Shown here: positions 31,541 to 38,940 of the stretch, in pieces
How positions within the stretch are numbered: the first letter of the stretch is position 1
Layout: every line of letters begins with the position of its first letter
Assembly (NCBI GenBank): GCA_910588495.1
Contig: CAJUPU010000004.1
Span: forward strand, 1-64,000
Reading direction: 5' to 3'
Source of the DNA: an uncultured Oscillospiraceae bacterium
GTDB taxonomy: Bacteria > Bacillota > Clostridia > Oscillospirales > Oscillospiraceae
Length of the DNA stretch: 64,000 nucleotides
Notes under the pieces: generated by a model
What the model was told of the DNA's origin: nothing
What the model saw: the letters and a program-made list of their open reading frames with translations, nothing else
The model's database searches: none
Position numbers and translations under genes: made by a program

Positions 31541-32447
31541 GGCCCGCACCTCCCACCAGGTTGACGAAGTAGCTCTCCAGGCTCTCGTCCCGCTCCTGGG
31601 CAGACAGCAGCTCGCAGCCTTCTGCGTCCAGCGCCCGGCTGAGCTGGGAGATGTTCACCTGGGCGTATACGTCCGCCTGCCCGTCGGACAGGATCTTGTA
31701 CTCCACCTCCATGCCGTCCAGCACCCGGGCCAGGGGGCGGGTGTCGGTGACCTCCACCCGCAGGCACTTGCGGCAGGCCGCCTCCAGCTCCCGGGCGGAC
31801 AGCTCCTTGACCATGCGGCCCCCGTCGATGAACCCGTAGTGGGTGGCCAGCTTGGACAGCTCGTCCAGGATGTGGGAGGAGATCAGCACGGTGATGTTCC
31901 GCTCCCGGTTCAGCTTCAAGATCAGCTCCCGTATGTCGATGATGCCCTGGGGGTCCAGGCCGTTCACCGGCTCGTCCAGCACCAGAAAGTCCGGGTCCCC
32001 CGCCAGGGCCACGGCGATGCCCAGCCGCTGCTTCATGCCCAGGGAGAAGTTGCGGGCTTTCTTGTTCCCCGTGTCCTCCAGCCCCACCAGCTTCAAAAGC
32101 TGGGGGATGCCGTCGTCGCTGGGCACCCCCAGCACCCGAAGCTGCTCGCGCAGGTTGTCCCGGGCGGTGAGGTCCAGGTAGATGGACGGGGTCTCCACCA
32201 CCGCGCCCATCCGGCGGCGGACCCTGGGCAGCCCCTTGTCCCGGCTGTCCACCCCGTATAGGGCGTAGGTCCCCGCGGTGGGGGACTGCAGGCCGCAGAT
32301 GAGCCGGATGAGGGTGGTCTTGCCCGCGCCGTTGCGGCCCACGAAGCCGTAGATCGCGCCCTTGGGCACGTGCATGGAGAGATCGTCCAGGGCCTTGAAG
32401 TCCTTGTAATGCTTGGACAATCCCTGGGTGGTGAGCACATATTCCAT
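31533..32447 (-). CDS. ABC transporter ATP-binding protein (BcrA/lantibiotic-immunity type)
   Basis: 304 residues. Walker A GRNGAGKTTLIR (about 38-49), signature FSLGMKQRLGIAVAL (about 134-148), Walker B FLVLDEPVNGLDPQGI (about 156-171), and the H-loop in LISSHILDELSKLA. The 80-residue C-terminal extension is typical of the BcrA group. It energises the two downstream permeases. The family removes peptide antibiotics from the membrane or supports their immunity; substrate unknown. Confidence 0.93.
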   Translation of the reverse strand: MEYVLTTQGLSKHYKDFKALDDLSMHVPKGAIYGFVGRNGAGKTTLIRLICGLQSPTAGTYALYGVDSRDKGLPRVRRRMGAVVETPSIYLDLTARDNLREQLRVLGVPSDDGIPQLLKLVGLEDTGNKKARNFSLGMKQRLGIAVALAGDPDFLVLDEPVNGLDPQGIIDIRELILKLNRERNITVLISSHILDELSKLATHYGFIDGGRMVKELSARELEAACRKCLRVEVTDTRPLARVLDGMEVEYKILSDGQADVYAQVNISQLSRALDAEGCELLSAQERDESLESYFVNLVGGAGHD

Positions 32448-32545
32448 AAAAAAGCCTCCGTTTCCTTGGGTTGCCTTGAGGATAGCAAAAAAACGTTCAG
32501 AAAGCGGTCAAGGAAACAGTTCAGAAATGGTTGAGATTTTGTGGG

Positions 32546-32803
32546 CTATCCCTTGAGGCAGTCGCTGAATTCCTTCAGCTCCTGCTTCGCGTCCTTGGAG
32601 AGGCTGTTGAATTCCACGCCTTGGAGCGCGCCCTCCAGAGCGTACAGGTGTACCAGACACACCTGGGGAAATACGGTCTTGATGCGGAAAAACGCTTCCT
32701 TGGAGCCGGCCTCCCTCAGCTTTTCCGGGGTGTCGATGCCCACGGCGGTGAGCTTTCGCGCCATCTCTGCTCCGATGTTCCTCATAGAAGTCAGTTTCTC
32801 CAT
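32546..32803 (-). CDS. TfoX C-terminal domain protein
   Basis: 85 residues. MEKLTSMRNIGAEMARKLTA then VGIDTPEKLREAGSKEAFFR is the helix-hairpin-helix-like fold of the TfoX/Sxy C-terminal domain; the N-terminal competence domain is absent, as in many Firmicutes. GGAGGAAACC precedes the ATG. It lies 9 bp after the response regulator and 98 bp before the exporter ATPase in the same operon. Function of stand-alone copies is unknown; a competence role is not implied. Confidence 0.82.
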   Translation of the reverse strand: MEKLTSMRNIGAEMARKLTAVGIDTPEKLREAGSKEAFFRIKTVFPQVCLVHLYALEGALQGVEFNSLSKDAKQELKEFSDCLKG

Positions 32804-32812
32804 GGTTTCCTC

Positions 32813-33472
32813 CTATGTCCTCATTTTGAACCCGATCCCCCAGACCGACTCGATGCAGTCCCCGGCCCCGGCGTCCCGCAGCTTTTTGCGCAGGTTGCTC
32901 ATGTGGGTCTTGAGGGAGCTCTCGGTGCAGTCCGGGGTGTCCTGGGCGATCTCGTCCAGCAGCCGGGACTTGGTGACCACCTGGGCGGGGTCGGCCATCA
33001 GACGGCGCAGGATGGCGTACTCCGTCCGGGTGAGCCGCACCGGCGTCCCCTCCACCGACACCCAGCGGGCGTCCGGATCCAGCCGCAGAGGGCCGAAGGC
33101 CAGGGTGCGCCCCGCCCGGGCGGGGGCCTCTCGCAGGCGCACCGCCACCCTGGCCAGCAGCTCCCGCAGGACGAAGGGCTTGGTGACGTAGTCCGCCGCG
33201 CCGCCCAGGAGCAGCGCGGTCTTGCTGTCGATATCCGCCTTGGCGCTGACCACGATCACGGGGATCCCCGCCAGCTTTGGCAGCACCTGCTCCCCGGACA
33301 GGCCGGGGAGCATCAGATCCAGCAGGACCAGGTCGGGCCGGGCCCGCTCCAGGGCCAGCACAGCCTCGGTGCCCGAGTAGGCCCGGCTCACCCGGCAGCC
33401 CTCGCCCTCCAGGGCCTCCTGGAGGAGATCTCCGATGTGGATGTCGTCATCGACGACCAGGATGTGGCGCAT
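32813..33472 (-). CDS. OmpR/PhoB-family response regulator
   Basis: 219 residues. Receiver with acidic triad D8-D10, phospho-acceptor Asp52 (LVLLDLMLPG), and Lys in ADYVTKPF (about 97). The DNA-binding winged helix lies at about 122-219 (LTRTEYAILRRLMADPAQVV, TESSLKTHMSNLRKKLRDAG, VWGIGFKM). First gene of the minus operon ending with the histidine kinase at 28936; regulator and kinase enclose the exporter genes. It presumably induces the exporter on exposure to its substrate. Confidence 0.95.
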   Translation of the reverse strand: MRHILVVDDDIHIGDLLQEALEGEGCRVSRAYSGTEAVLALERARPDLVLLDLMLPGLSGEQVLPKLAGIPVIVVSAKADIDSKTALLLGGAADYVTKPFVLRELLARVAVRLREAPARAGRTLAFGPLRLDPDARWVSVEGTPVRLTRTEYAILRRLMADPAQVVTKSRLLDEIAQDTPDCTESSLKTHMSNLRKKLRDAGAGDCIESVWGIGFKMRT

Positions 33473-33505
33473 GGCGTCCGCCCCATTTCTCTGTTTGCTG
33501 TCCCA

Positions 33506-33534
33506 ATTATACGGAAAACGCGGGGGAAACGCAA
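33506..33534 (-). promoter_or_regulatory. Promoter of the regulator-exporter-kinase operon
   Basis: Minus strand TTGCGT (33534-33529), a 17-bp spacer and TATAAT (33511-33506), about 34 bp before the regulator start. Confidence 0.75.
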
Positions 33535-33606
33535 GAATGCGGGGTTGAAGATTCTTTTAATATTTTGCCCCAATGCCCTGCCTGCAAGGGCCGCCGGTCC
33601 CGGTTC

Positions 33607-33655
33607 AAAACCGCCGGCCGTGCGGCGGAGGGAGATCCTCCACCGCACGGCCGGC
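33607..33655 (-). terminator. Terminator after the degenerate ABC gene
   Basis: A 19-bp stem (33613-33631 with 33637-33655; one G-U) and a 5-nt loop, followed on the minus strand by GGTTTTG. It closes the operon running down from the lyxose-isomerase-like gene. Confidence 0.75.
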
Positions 33656-33703
33656 GATCGAACAGGATGAAGAAGAATGAGAGCGGGACATCAGGGGCCG
33701 CTT

Positions 33704-35167
33704 TCACCGGTACAGGTCCAGCCAGGGGGCGCTGAATGGGATACGGGCAAACTCCGCCTGCTCGTACACCTCCGGCGGCGCGCCCTGGCGGATGCGGATG
33801 AGCCGGGAGGCCAGGGAGAGGGAGTCGGCCAGGTTGATGGCCAGGATGACCAAGGCCGCGCCCTTTTTCAGCAGCTGCTCCAGCAGCTCCCAGATGTGGA
33901 TGCGCATCTCCAGGTCCGCCCCCTGGAAGGGCTGGACACAGAACACCACTTTGGGGTTTTGGAGCAGGACGCGCTGGTACACCAGGTCGTATTTCTGGCG
34001 GACGGACAGGTGCTCGGGCAGATGCTGGAACACCTCGTCCCCCAATACCTCCGCGCAGGCCCGGCGCAGGCCCTTTTGCACCTGGGCGCTGCGCCACAGC
34101 TCCGGCAGGCGGTGGTCCAGGGTGATGCCCACATTGTCCAAACAGCTCATCTGGGGGAAGATCATGGAGCGGTCCGGCCGCTCCCGGACGACGGCGATCC
34201 GGCGGTCCCGGTCCGGCACATAAAGCGTGCCGTCCAGCCAGATCCGGCCCGCCTCCATGGGGATCTCCCCATGGAGCAGCTGGATAAGGTCCTTGAATAC
34301 CCGGTTTTGCAGGTCCTGAAGGACGACGCACTCCCCCGGGGCCACGGAAAAGGACAGCCCCTCCACCGCGCCGCCGGACAGCCCCTCCACCCGCAGGACC
34401 GGGGGCCGCTCCTCCCGGCTCTGCTGGCGGTGGAGCTGGCGGCGGACCATGCTGTCGTAGGAGTCGATGATGGGCAGGGTCATGGCCTCGTGCTCCAGCA
34501 CCTTGGTGATGCGCCCGTTGGAAAACAGGGCGGTCCTGTCGCAGATGCGGGTCAGCTCCTCGTAGTGGAACCCCAGGTACAAAAAGGAGATCCCCTCTTT
34601 GGCGCAGCGCCGGAGGATCTGGTGGAGCCGGGACAGCTCCGAATCGCTGATGAAGGTGCTCACGTCCCGGAGGGTGATCAGGCGGCAGCCCGCCACGATC
34701 GCCTTCACCAGCTCCACCAGGAAGCGCTGGAAGTGGGTCAGGTCCCCCACATAGGCGTCGGCCGAAATGCCCGCGTCCAGCCGGTCCAGTATGGGCTGGA
34801 GCTGCTGGCGCAGGAGCCTGGGCCGGATCAGCCAGGCCCGGAAGGCGGGGCGCAGGACGAAGATGTTGTCCGCCACCGTCAGCCCCTCCACCAGGCAGCT
34901 GTCGCTCTGGATGACGCCGATCTGGTTGTGCCTGGGGGCGGGGGCGCGCCAGGAATTGAGCAGCTCCTCCCGGTAGTAGATGTTGCCCGTCTGGAGGGGG
35001 AGGTTGCGGCGGAGCAGCTCGGTGAGGGCGGTCATGCTGTGGCCGCAGTTGAGGGGGATGAGGCCCATGATCTCCCCGGCGAAAATATTGAGGCTGAAGT
35101 CCCGCAGCGGGGTGTTCCCCTGCTCCTGATAGGTGACGTGGGACAGGCGCAGCACCTCTTCCCTCAT
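33704..35167 (-). CDS. Degenerate (non-ATPase) RbsA-like tandem ABC protein
   Basis: 487 residues with the tandem-domain architecture of RbsA/XylG/MglA ATPases. The Walker A of domain 1 reads GLIPLNCGHSMTA (about 35-47; no GKS/T) and the domain 2 equivalent reads VLQDLQNRVFKDLI. The Walker B acidic pair is lost (RLITLRDVSTFIS), and the signature LSxGQ becomes LTHFQRF and LSVRQKY. Surrounding structure is kept (Q-loop-like IGVIQSDSCLVEGLTVADNI, then FVL). It cannot hydrolyse ATP in the normal way. Its ATG overlaps the stop of the YesM-type kinase gene (ATGA), so it belongs to the signalling unit. I infer a regulatory link between sugar transporter and kinase. Confidence 0.8.
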   Translation of the reverse strand: MREEVLRLSHVTYQEQGNTPLRDFSLNIFAGEIMGLIPLNCGHSMTALTELLRRNLPLQTGNIYYREELLNSWRAPAPRHNQIGVIQSDSCLVEGLTVADNIFVLRPAFRAWLIRPRLLRQQLQPILDRLDAGISADAYVGDLTHFQRFLVELVKAIVAGCRLITLRDVSTFISDSELSRLHQILRRCAKEGISFLYLGFHYEELTRICDRTALFSNGRITKVLEHEAMTLPIIDSYDSMVRRQLHRQQSREERPPVLRVEGLSGGAVEGLSFSVAPGECVVLQDLQNRVFKDLIQLLHGEIPMEAGRIWLDGTLYVPDRDRRIAVVRERPDRSMIFPQMSCLDNVGITLDHRLPELWRSAQVQKGLRRACAEVLGDEVFQHLPEHLSVRQKYDLVYQRVLLQNPKVVFCVQPFQGADLEMRIHIWELLEQLLKKGAALVILAINLADSLSLASRLIRIRQGAPPEVYEQAEFARIPFSAPWLDLYR

Positions 35168-36216
35168 CCCAGCACCTCCTGATTTTTCACATCCCAGTCG
35201 CTGCTGATGCAGGGCAGGGCGATCTCCACCGTGGTGCCCATGCCCTCCATGGAGTACACATACAGCCCGTACTCCTCCCCGAACAGCAGGCGGATGCGGT
35301 TGTCCACATTGACCAGGGCCACGCCGCCCTGGCCCTCGTCCTCCTTGGGCTGGGAGTTGGCCAGGCCGCCCTTCCCCAGCCGCCCGTTGAGCTTGTCCAG
35401 CGTCTCCTCGTCCATGCCCACGCCGTCATCCGCCACGCTGATGAGCAGCCGCTTCTGGGTGCGCTGCAGGCGGATGGTCAGATGGCCGGCGCCGATCTTC
35501 AGCTCGGTGCCGTGGATGATGCAGTTCTCCAAAATGGGCTGGAGGGTCAGCTTGGGCAGGCGGAACTGGTAGAGCTCCTCCCGGTCCTCGGGGTCGCACT
35601 GTATGTCCAGGTGCAGCCTGCTGCCGAAGCGGTACTGCTGGATGCGGAAGTAGGTCTCGCAGTTTTGCAGCTCCTCCTCCACGGTGACCAGGTTCTCCAC
35701 CTTGCTGATGGTGTACCGGAAAAAGCCGGCCAGCGCCTCGGTCATGTCGGCCACGCTGTCCAGCTGGGCCAGCATGGCCTCGCTGCGGATGCTCTCCAGG
35801 GTGTTGTAGAGAAAATGTGGGTTGATCTGGTTTTGCAGGGCCAGGTACTGGGCCTGGCGCTTGTTCAGGCTGAACACCTTGGCGGGGTCCAGCACCTGGC
35901 GCATCTGCTGGAGCATCTGCTCCTCCGCCGGGGACAGGGCGCAGTCCAGGACGGTGCGCTCCTCCTTTTTCGCGGCGTATCCCTCCATGATGAGGCGCAG
36001 GGCCCGCTCCCGCCGCCGGAAGGGCGCCGCGATCCAAAGATACGCCGCCGCTGCCGCCGCCAGCAGGACGGCCAGGGACAGCGCCAGCAGCGCCACCGGC
36101 CGGTCCCCCCGGACCGCCCGGACCAGCGCCGCCGCCAGCAGCGCCGCCAGCAGGGCGAACGCCGCCCGGGCCAGCGTCCTGGTCCGGTGGGACAGATAGA
36201 ACGACCTGTGGTCCAT
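35164..36216 (-). CDS. YesM/LytS-type sensor histidine kinase without extracytoplasmic sensor
   Basis: 350 residues. Two membrane segments (about 14-33 and 41-63) are joined by only about eight residues (RAVRGDRP), so the large external sensor found in most YesM kinases is missing. A His_kinase domain follows with His134 in LQNQINPHFLYNTLESIRSE and a GHKL ATPase domain (LQPILENCIIHG about 231, VADDGVGMDEE about 261, GVALVNVDNRIRLLFGEEYG about 298-317). Its neighbours are the AraC regulator at 36488 and the degenerate ABC protein that overlaps its stop. How it senses sugar is therefore an open question. Confidence 0.92.
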   Translation of the reverse strand: MDHRSFYLSHRTRTLARAAFALLAALLAAALVRAVRGDRPVALLALSLAVLLAAAAAAYLWIAAPFRRRERALRLIMEGYAAKKEERTVLDCALSPAEEQMLQQMRQVLDPAKVFSLNKRQAQYLALQNQINPHFLYNTLESIRSEAMLAQLDSVADMTEALAGFFRYTISKVENLVTVEEELQNCETYFRIQQYRFGSRLHLDIQCDPEDREELYQFRLPKLTLQPILENCIIHGTELKIGAGHLTIRLQRTQKRLLISVADDGVGMDEETLDKLNGRLGKGGLANSQPKEDEGQGGVALVNVDNRIRLLFGEEYGLYVYSMEGMGTTVEIALPCISSDWDVKNQEVLG

Positions 36217-36258
36217 GGCGCCCGCCCTCCTTCCTCGCCCGGCCTCAGAGCCTGTTTA

Positions 36259-36422
36259 AGAACCTGTATTCACAACCTCGATCCACCGTCTCGCCGGGTC
36301 TTTTCCCATCATGCTGCGTTGAATTTTCTTGCAATAAACACAATTATTCCTGCGAAAATTCGCCTTGCCTGACGAGAAAATCCCTCGGCCATCCGGCGAT
36401 CTCGGCTGTGAATACAGGTTCT
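36259..36422 (+). repeat. 164-nt hairpin repeat, copy 2
   Basis: Almost identical to the element at 19394-19557 (same length, AGAACCTGTATTCAC/GTGAATACAGGTTCT ends). It fills most of the 271-bp gap between the AraC-type regulator (stop 36488) and the kinase start (36216), within what is otherwise one operon. Confidence 0.9.
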
Positions 36423-36487
36423 AAGATCTCTCAAAACGCCATCTGCCGGATCCTTTCCCGCCATTCTTCGGGATATCAAACAGGCTC

Positions 36488-38077
36488 TCAGCCGTACAGC
36501 TTCCTGTACTGCCCGGGGTTCAAATTGGTCTCCTTTTTGAAGTTCTGGGTGAAGTGCTTCACGTCGCTGTAGCCCACCTGAACGCAGATCTCCGCCACCG
36601 GCAGATTGGTCCGCTGGAGCAGCTCCTTGGCCCGGTCCATCCGCACCCGGGTGAGGTATTTGGCGAAGCCCTCCCCGGTCTCTTTTTTGAACAGGGCGCT
36701 GAAGTAGCTGGGGGTGAAACCCACCATGTCGCACACGTCCTCCAGGGTGATGGGCTGGCTGTAGTGCTTCTGGACGTACTGCTTCGCCTCCCGGACGGGG
36801 CGGATGGCGTCGCTGCGCCGCCGCTCCCGGATGGCCTGTATCTGCTCGCGCTGGATCCGTTTCAGGCATTGGAAGAGCCGCTCCCACTGGCCGCACCGGT
36901 CGCAGTCCGACTCGAACCGCTGCTGGAGCCGCTCCCGGTCCTCGATCTCAGGCCGGAGAAGGAACAGCCGGCCCGCCTGCGCCGCCAGCTCCAGCACCTC
37001 CCATCCACGGGCCCCGGGGGCGTCCCGGACAGCCCGCGCGAGATCGTCCGCCGCCTGATCCAGCAGCTCCGGGCGGGCGCTCTCCATCCCCCGCTCCATG
37101 GTCCTGCGGTATTGCTCCAGCAGCTGGTCCCGGTCCAGCGCCGGGGGATAGGGACCGCCCTCCAGCAGCCGCCCCGTCCCCTGGATCAGCCGGTCCGCCG
37201 CCGCCCAGCGGGCGGCCTGGGCGCAGCCGGGCAGCTCCTCCACCCGGTCCGCGGTGGGGCCCAGAGCCAGGGAGAACTCCAGCGGGCCGAAGATGGTCCG
37301 CTGGGCCAGAAGCTGGTCCAGACAGCCCCGAAGGTGCTTGCGCACAGCCTCCTGGCGCTCCCCGGGATAGTTGAGCAGGCAGCAGCCCCAGCCCTTTTGG
37401 AAGGCCAGCAGCACCTCGTGGCACAACGGGGCCAGCTCCCGCTGAAAGATCTTCAGCGCCTTATCCTGGACGATCTCCAAAGTGGCCGCGGAGAAGGGGC
37501 CGGAGGGGTCGTCTATCTTCAGCAGCACCGTCTGGCACAGCCCCGGCTTGGCGCAAAAGCGGTAGGTATCCCACAGCATCTCTTCGGTGACCGCCTCCAG
37601 CCGCCGGCCCAGCAGGTCCAGGGGCAGGCGGATCCGGAGCTGGTCCACGGTCTCCCGGTTGGCTTGGCGCAGGCGCTCCATCTCCACGGCGGAGCAGGCG
37701 CGCTGGCGGCACCGCTGGCCCAGCTTTTCCAGGGTGGACATCAGCTCCTCCCGTTTGATGGGCTTGAGCAGATAGTCCCCCACCCCGTATTTGATGGCGG
37801 TCTGGGCGAACTCGAAGTGGGCGTAGCCGCTGATGATCACGATCTCCAGCTGGGGGAATTTTTCCTTGGCCCGCTGGATCAGCTCCAGGCCGTGACAGCC
37901 CGGCATCCGGATGTCGGTGACCAAGATATCCGGGTGGAGGCGCTCCACCAGCTCCAGGGCCTCCAGCCCGTTTCCGGCCGTCCCCACCACCTCCATGCCC
38001 AGGCTGTCCCAGTCGGCCAGCATCAGGATCAGCTGGCACACTCTGGCCTCGTCATCCGCCACCACGACTCTCAGCAT
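36488..38077 (-). CDS. AraC-type response regulator (YesN family)
   Basis: 529 residues. Receiver at 1-120 with Asp55 (ILVTDIRMPG) and Lys in YLLKPIKREE (about 108). A long middle region (about 130-420) has no clear motif, and two AraC helix-turn-helix units close the protein (KQYVQKHYSQPITLEDVCDM, FTPSYFSALFKKETGEGFAK, VQVGYSDVKHFTQNFKKETN). It pairs with the YesM-like kinase downstream and should activate sugar uptake/catabolic genes, most likely the ABC operon at 38941-43338. Its start is 48 bp after the lyxose-isomerase-like gene. Confidence 0.94.
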   Translation of the reverse strand: MLRVVVADDEARVCQLILMLADWDSLGMEVVGTAGNGLEALELVERLHPDILVTDIRMPGCHGLELIQRAKEKFPQLEIVIISGYAHFEFAQTAIKYGVGDYLLKPIKREELMSTLEKLGQRCRQRACSAVEMERLRQANRETVDQLRIRLPLDLLGRRLEAVTEEMLWDTYRFCAKPGLCQTVLLKIDDPSGPFSAATLEIVQDKALKIFQRELAPLCHEVLLAFQKGWGCCLLNYPGERQEAVRKHLRGCLDQLLAQRTIFGPLEFSLALGPTADRVEELPGCAQAARWAAADRLIQGTGRLLEGGPYPPALDRDQLLEQYRRTMERGMESARPELLDQAADDLARAVRDAPGARGWEVLELAAQAGRLFLLRPEIEDRERLQQRFESDCDRCGQWERLFQCLKRIQREQIQAIRERRRSDAIRPVREAKQYVQKHYSQPITLEDVCDMVGFTPSYFSALFKKETGEGFAKYLTRVRMDRAKELLQRTNLPVAEICVQVGYSDVKHFTQNFKKETNLNPGQYRKLYG

Positions 38078-38125
38078 GGCCGCGCCTCCTCTCTGGATCG
38101 ATGTTCCGGCCCCTCCCCCAGGGAT

Positions 38126-38818
38126 TCAAGGCTGCTTTGCCGGGGGGTACTCGTTGCACAGCAGGCGGTAGGGGGGCTCGTCCTCCTCGATCTGGGGGAA
38201 GCGGCCCACCGGCGGCTGGAAGCGGTTGTCGGTGTTGTCGTCGTTGCACTGGCTCACCTCGCCCAGCAGCACCGGGCCGCTCCCCTCCTCCACGGTGAAG
38301 TCGTGGTACAGCCGCTGCTGGATGTGGATGCTCTCGCCGGGGGTGAGGCGGATCTGGGTCCCGGCGGGGACGGTATAGGTCCGCCCGTCGGTATGGACGG
38401 TGACATCGGAATGGGGGTCGATCTCCTCGCTGGGCAGGGAGTTGTACACCCGGATCAGCACGTTCCCGCCTCCCCGGTTGATGATATCCTCCGTCTTGTA
38501 CCAGTGGAAGTGGTTGGGGGCGTACTGGCCCTCCTTCAGATAGAGCAGCTTCTCCGCGTAGACCTTGGGATACTTGTCCGCCATCGCCCGGTTCCCGTTG
38601 CGGATGGTGATCAGGGAGAAGCCGAAGTGGTCGAAGTCCCCCTTGCCGTAGTCGGTGATGTCCCAGCCCAGCATACACTCCCGGACCTCGTCGTACTCGC
38701 GGCCCTTGTCCTTCCACTCCTCCGGGGTGAAGTGGCAGAAGGGGGGCAGGGCAAAGCGGTACTGGGCGCACATGGCCTCCAGCTCCTTCAGGGCCTTGTT
38801 GATCTCAGAGCGTTTCAT
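38126..38818 (-). CDS. D-lyxose/D-mannose ketol-isomerase-like cupin
   Basis: 230 residues. MKRSEINKALKELEAMCAQY then FALPPFCHFTPEEWKDKG is the characteristic start of the D-lyxose isomerase family. Cupin metal ligands are visible in PNHFHWYKTEDIINRGGG (His, His, Glu about 102-110) and HDFTVEEG (His about 172). It interconverts D-lyxose and D-xylulose (or mannose and fructose) with Mn2+. GGAGGGATCC precedes the ATG. Placed between the sugar ABC transporter and its regulators, it suggests that the imported sugar is a lyxose/mannose-like aldose. Confidence 0.88.
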   Translation of the reverse strand: MKRSEINKALKELEAMCAQYRFALPPFCHFTPEEWKDKGREYDEVRECMLGWDITDYGKGDFDHFGFSLITIRNGNRAMADKYPKVYAEKLLYLKEGQYAPNHFHWYKTEDIINRGGGNVLIRVYNSLPSEEIDPHSDVTVHTDGRTYTVPAGTQIRLTPGESIHIQQRLYHDFTVEEGSGPVLLGEVSQCNDDNTDNRFQPPVGRFPQIEEDEPPYRLLCNEYPPAKQP

Positions 38819-38870
38819 CGTGGATCCCTCCTAAAAGTAAATCGTGTGGACAAGAACAGTATACAATACT

Positions 38871-38889
38871 TTGTGGAAAAATTCCACAA
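38871..38889. promoter_or_regulatory. Palindromic operator candidate (TTGTGGAA-N3-TTCCACAA)
   Basis: A perfect 8-bp inverted repeat with a 3-base centre in the 122-bp spacer between the binding-protein stop and the isomerase start. TATACT, a possible -10 for the isomerase/regulator unit, lies just downstream on the minus strand. It resembles binding sites of sugar regulators; the protein is unknown. Confidence 0.45.
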
Positions 38890-38918
38890 GAACGCCGGAG
38901 CTTTGTCCGGCGTTCTTG
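38876..38918 (-). terminator. Terminator of the sugar ABC operon
   Basis: A perfect 13-bp stem CAAGAACGCCGGA/TCCGGCGTTCTTG with a 6-nt loop, followed on the minus strand by TGGAATTTTT. It separates the ABC operon from the isomerase/regulator unit. Confidence 0.82.
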
Positions 38919-38940
38919 CGGTTTGTGTAAAAAGGGATGG

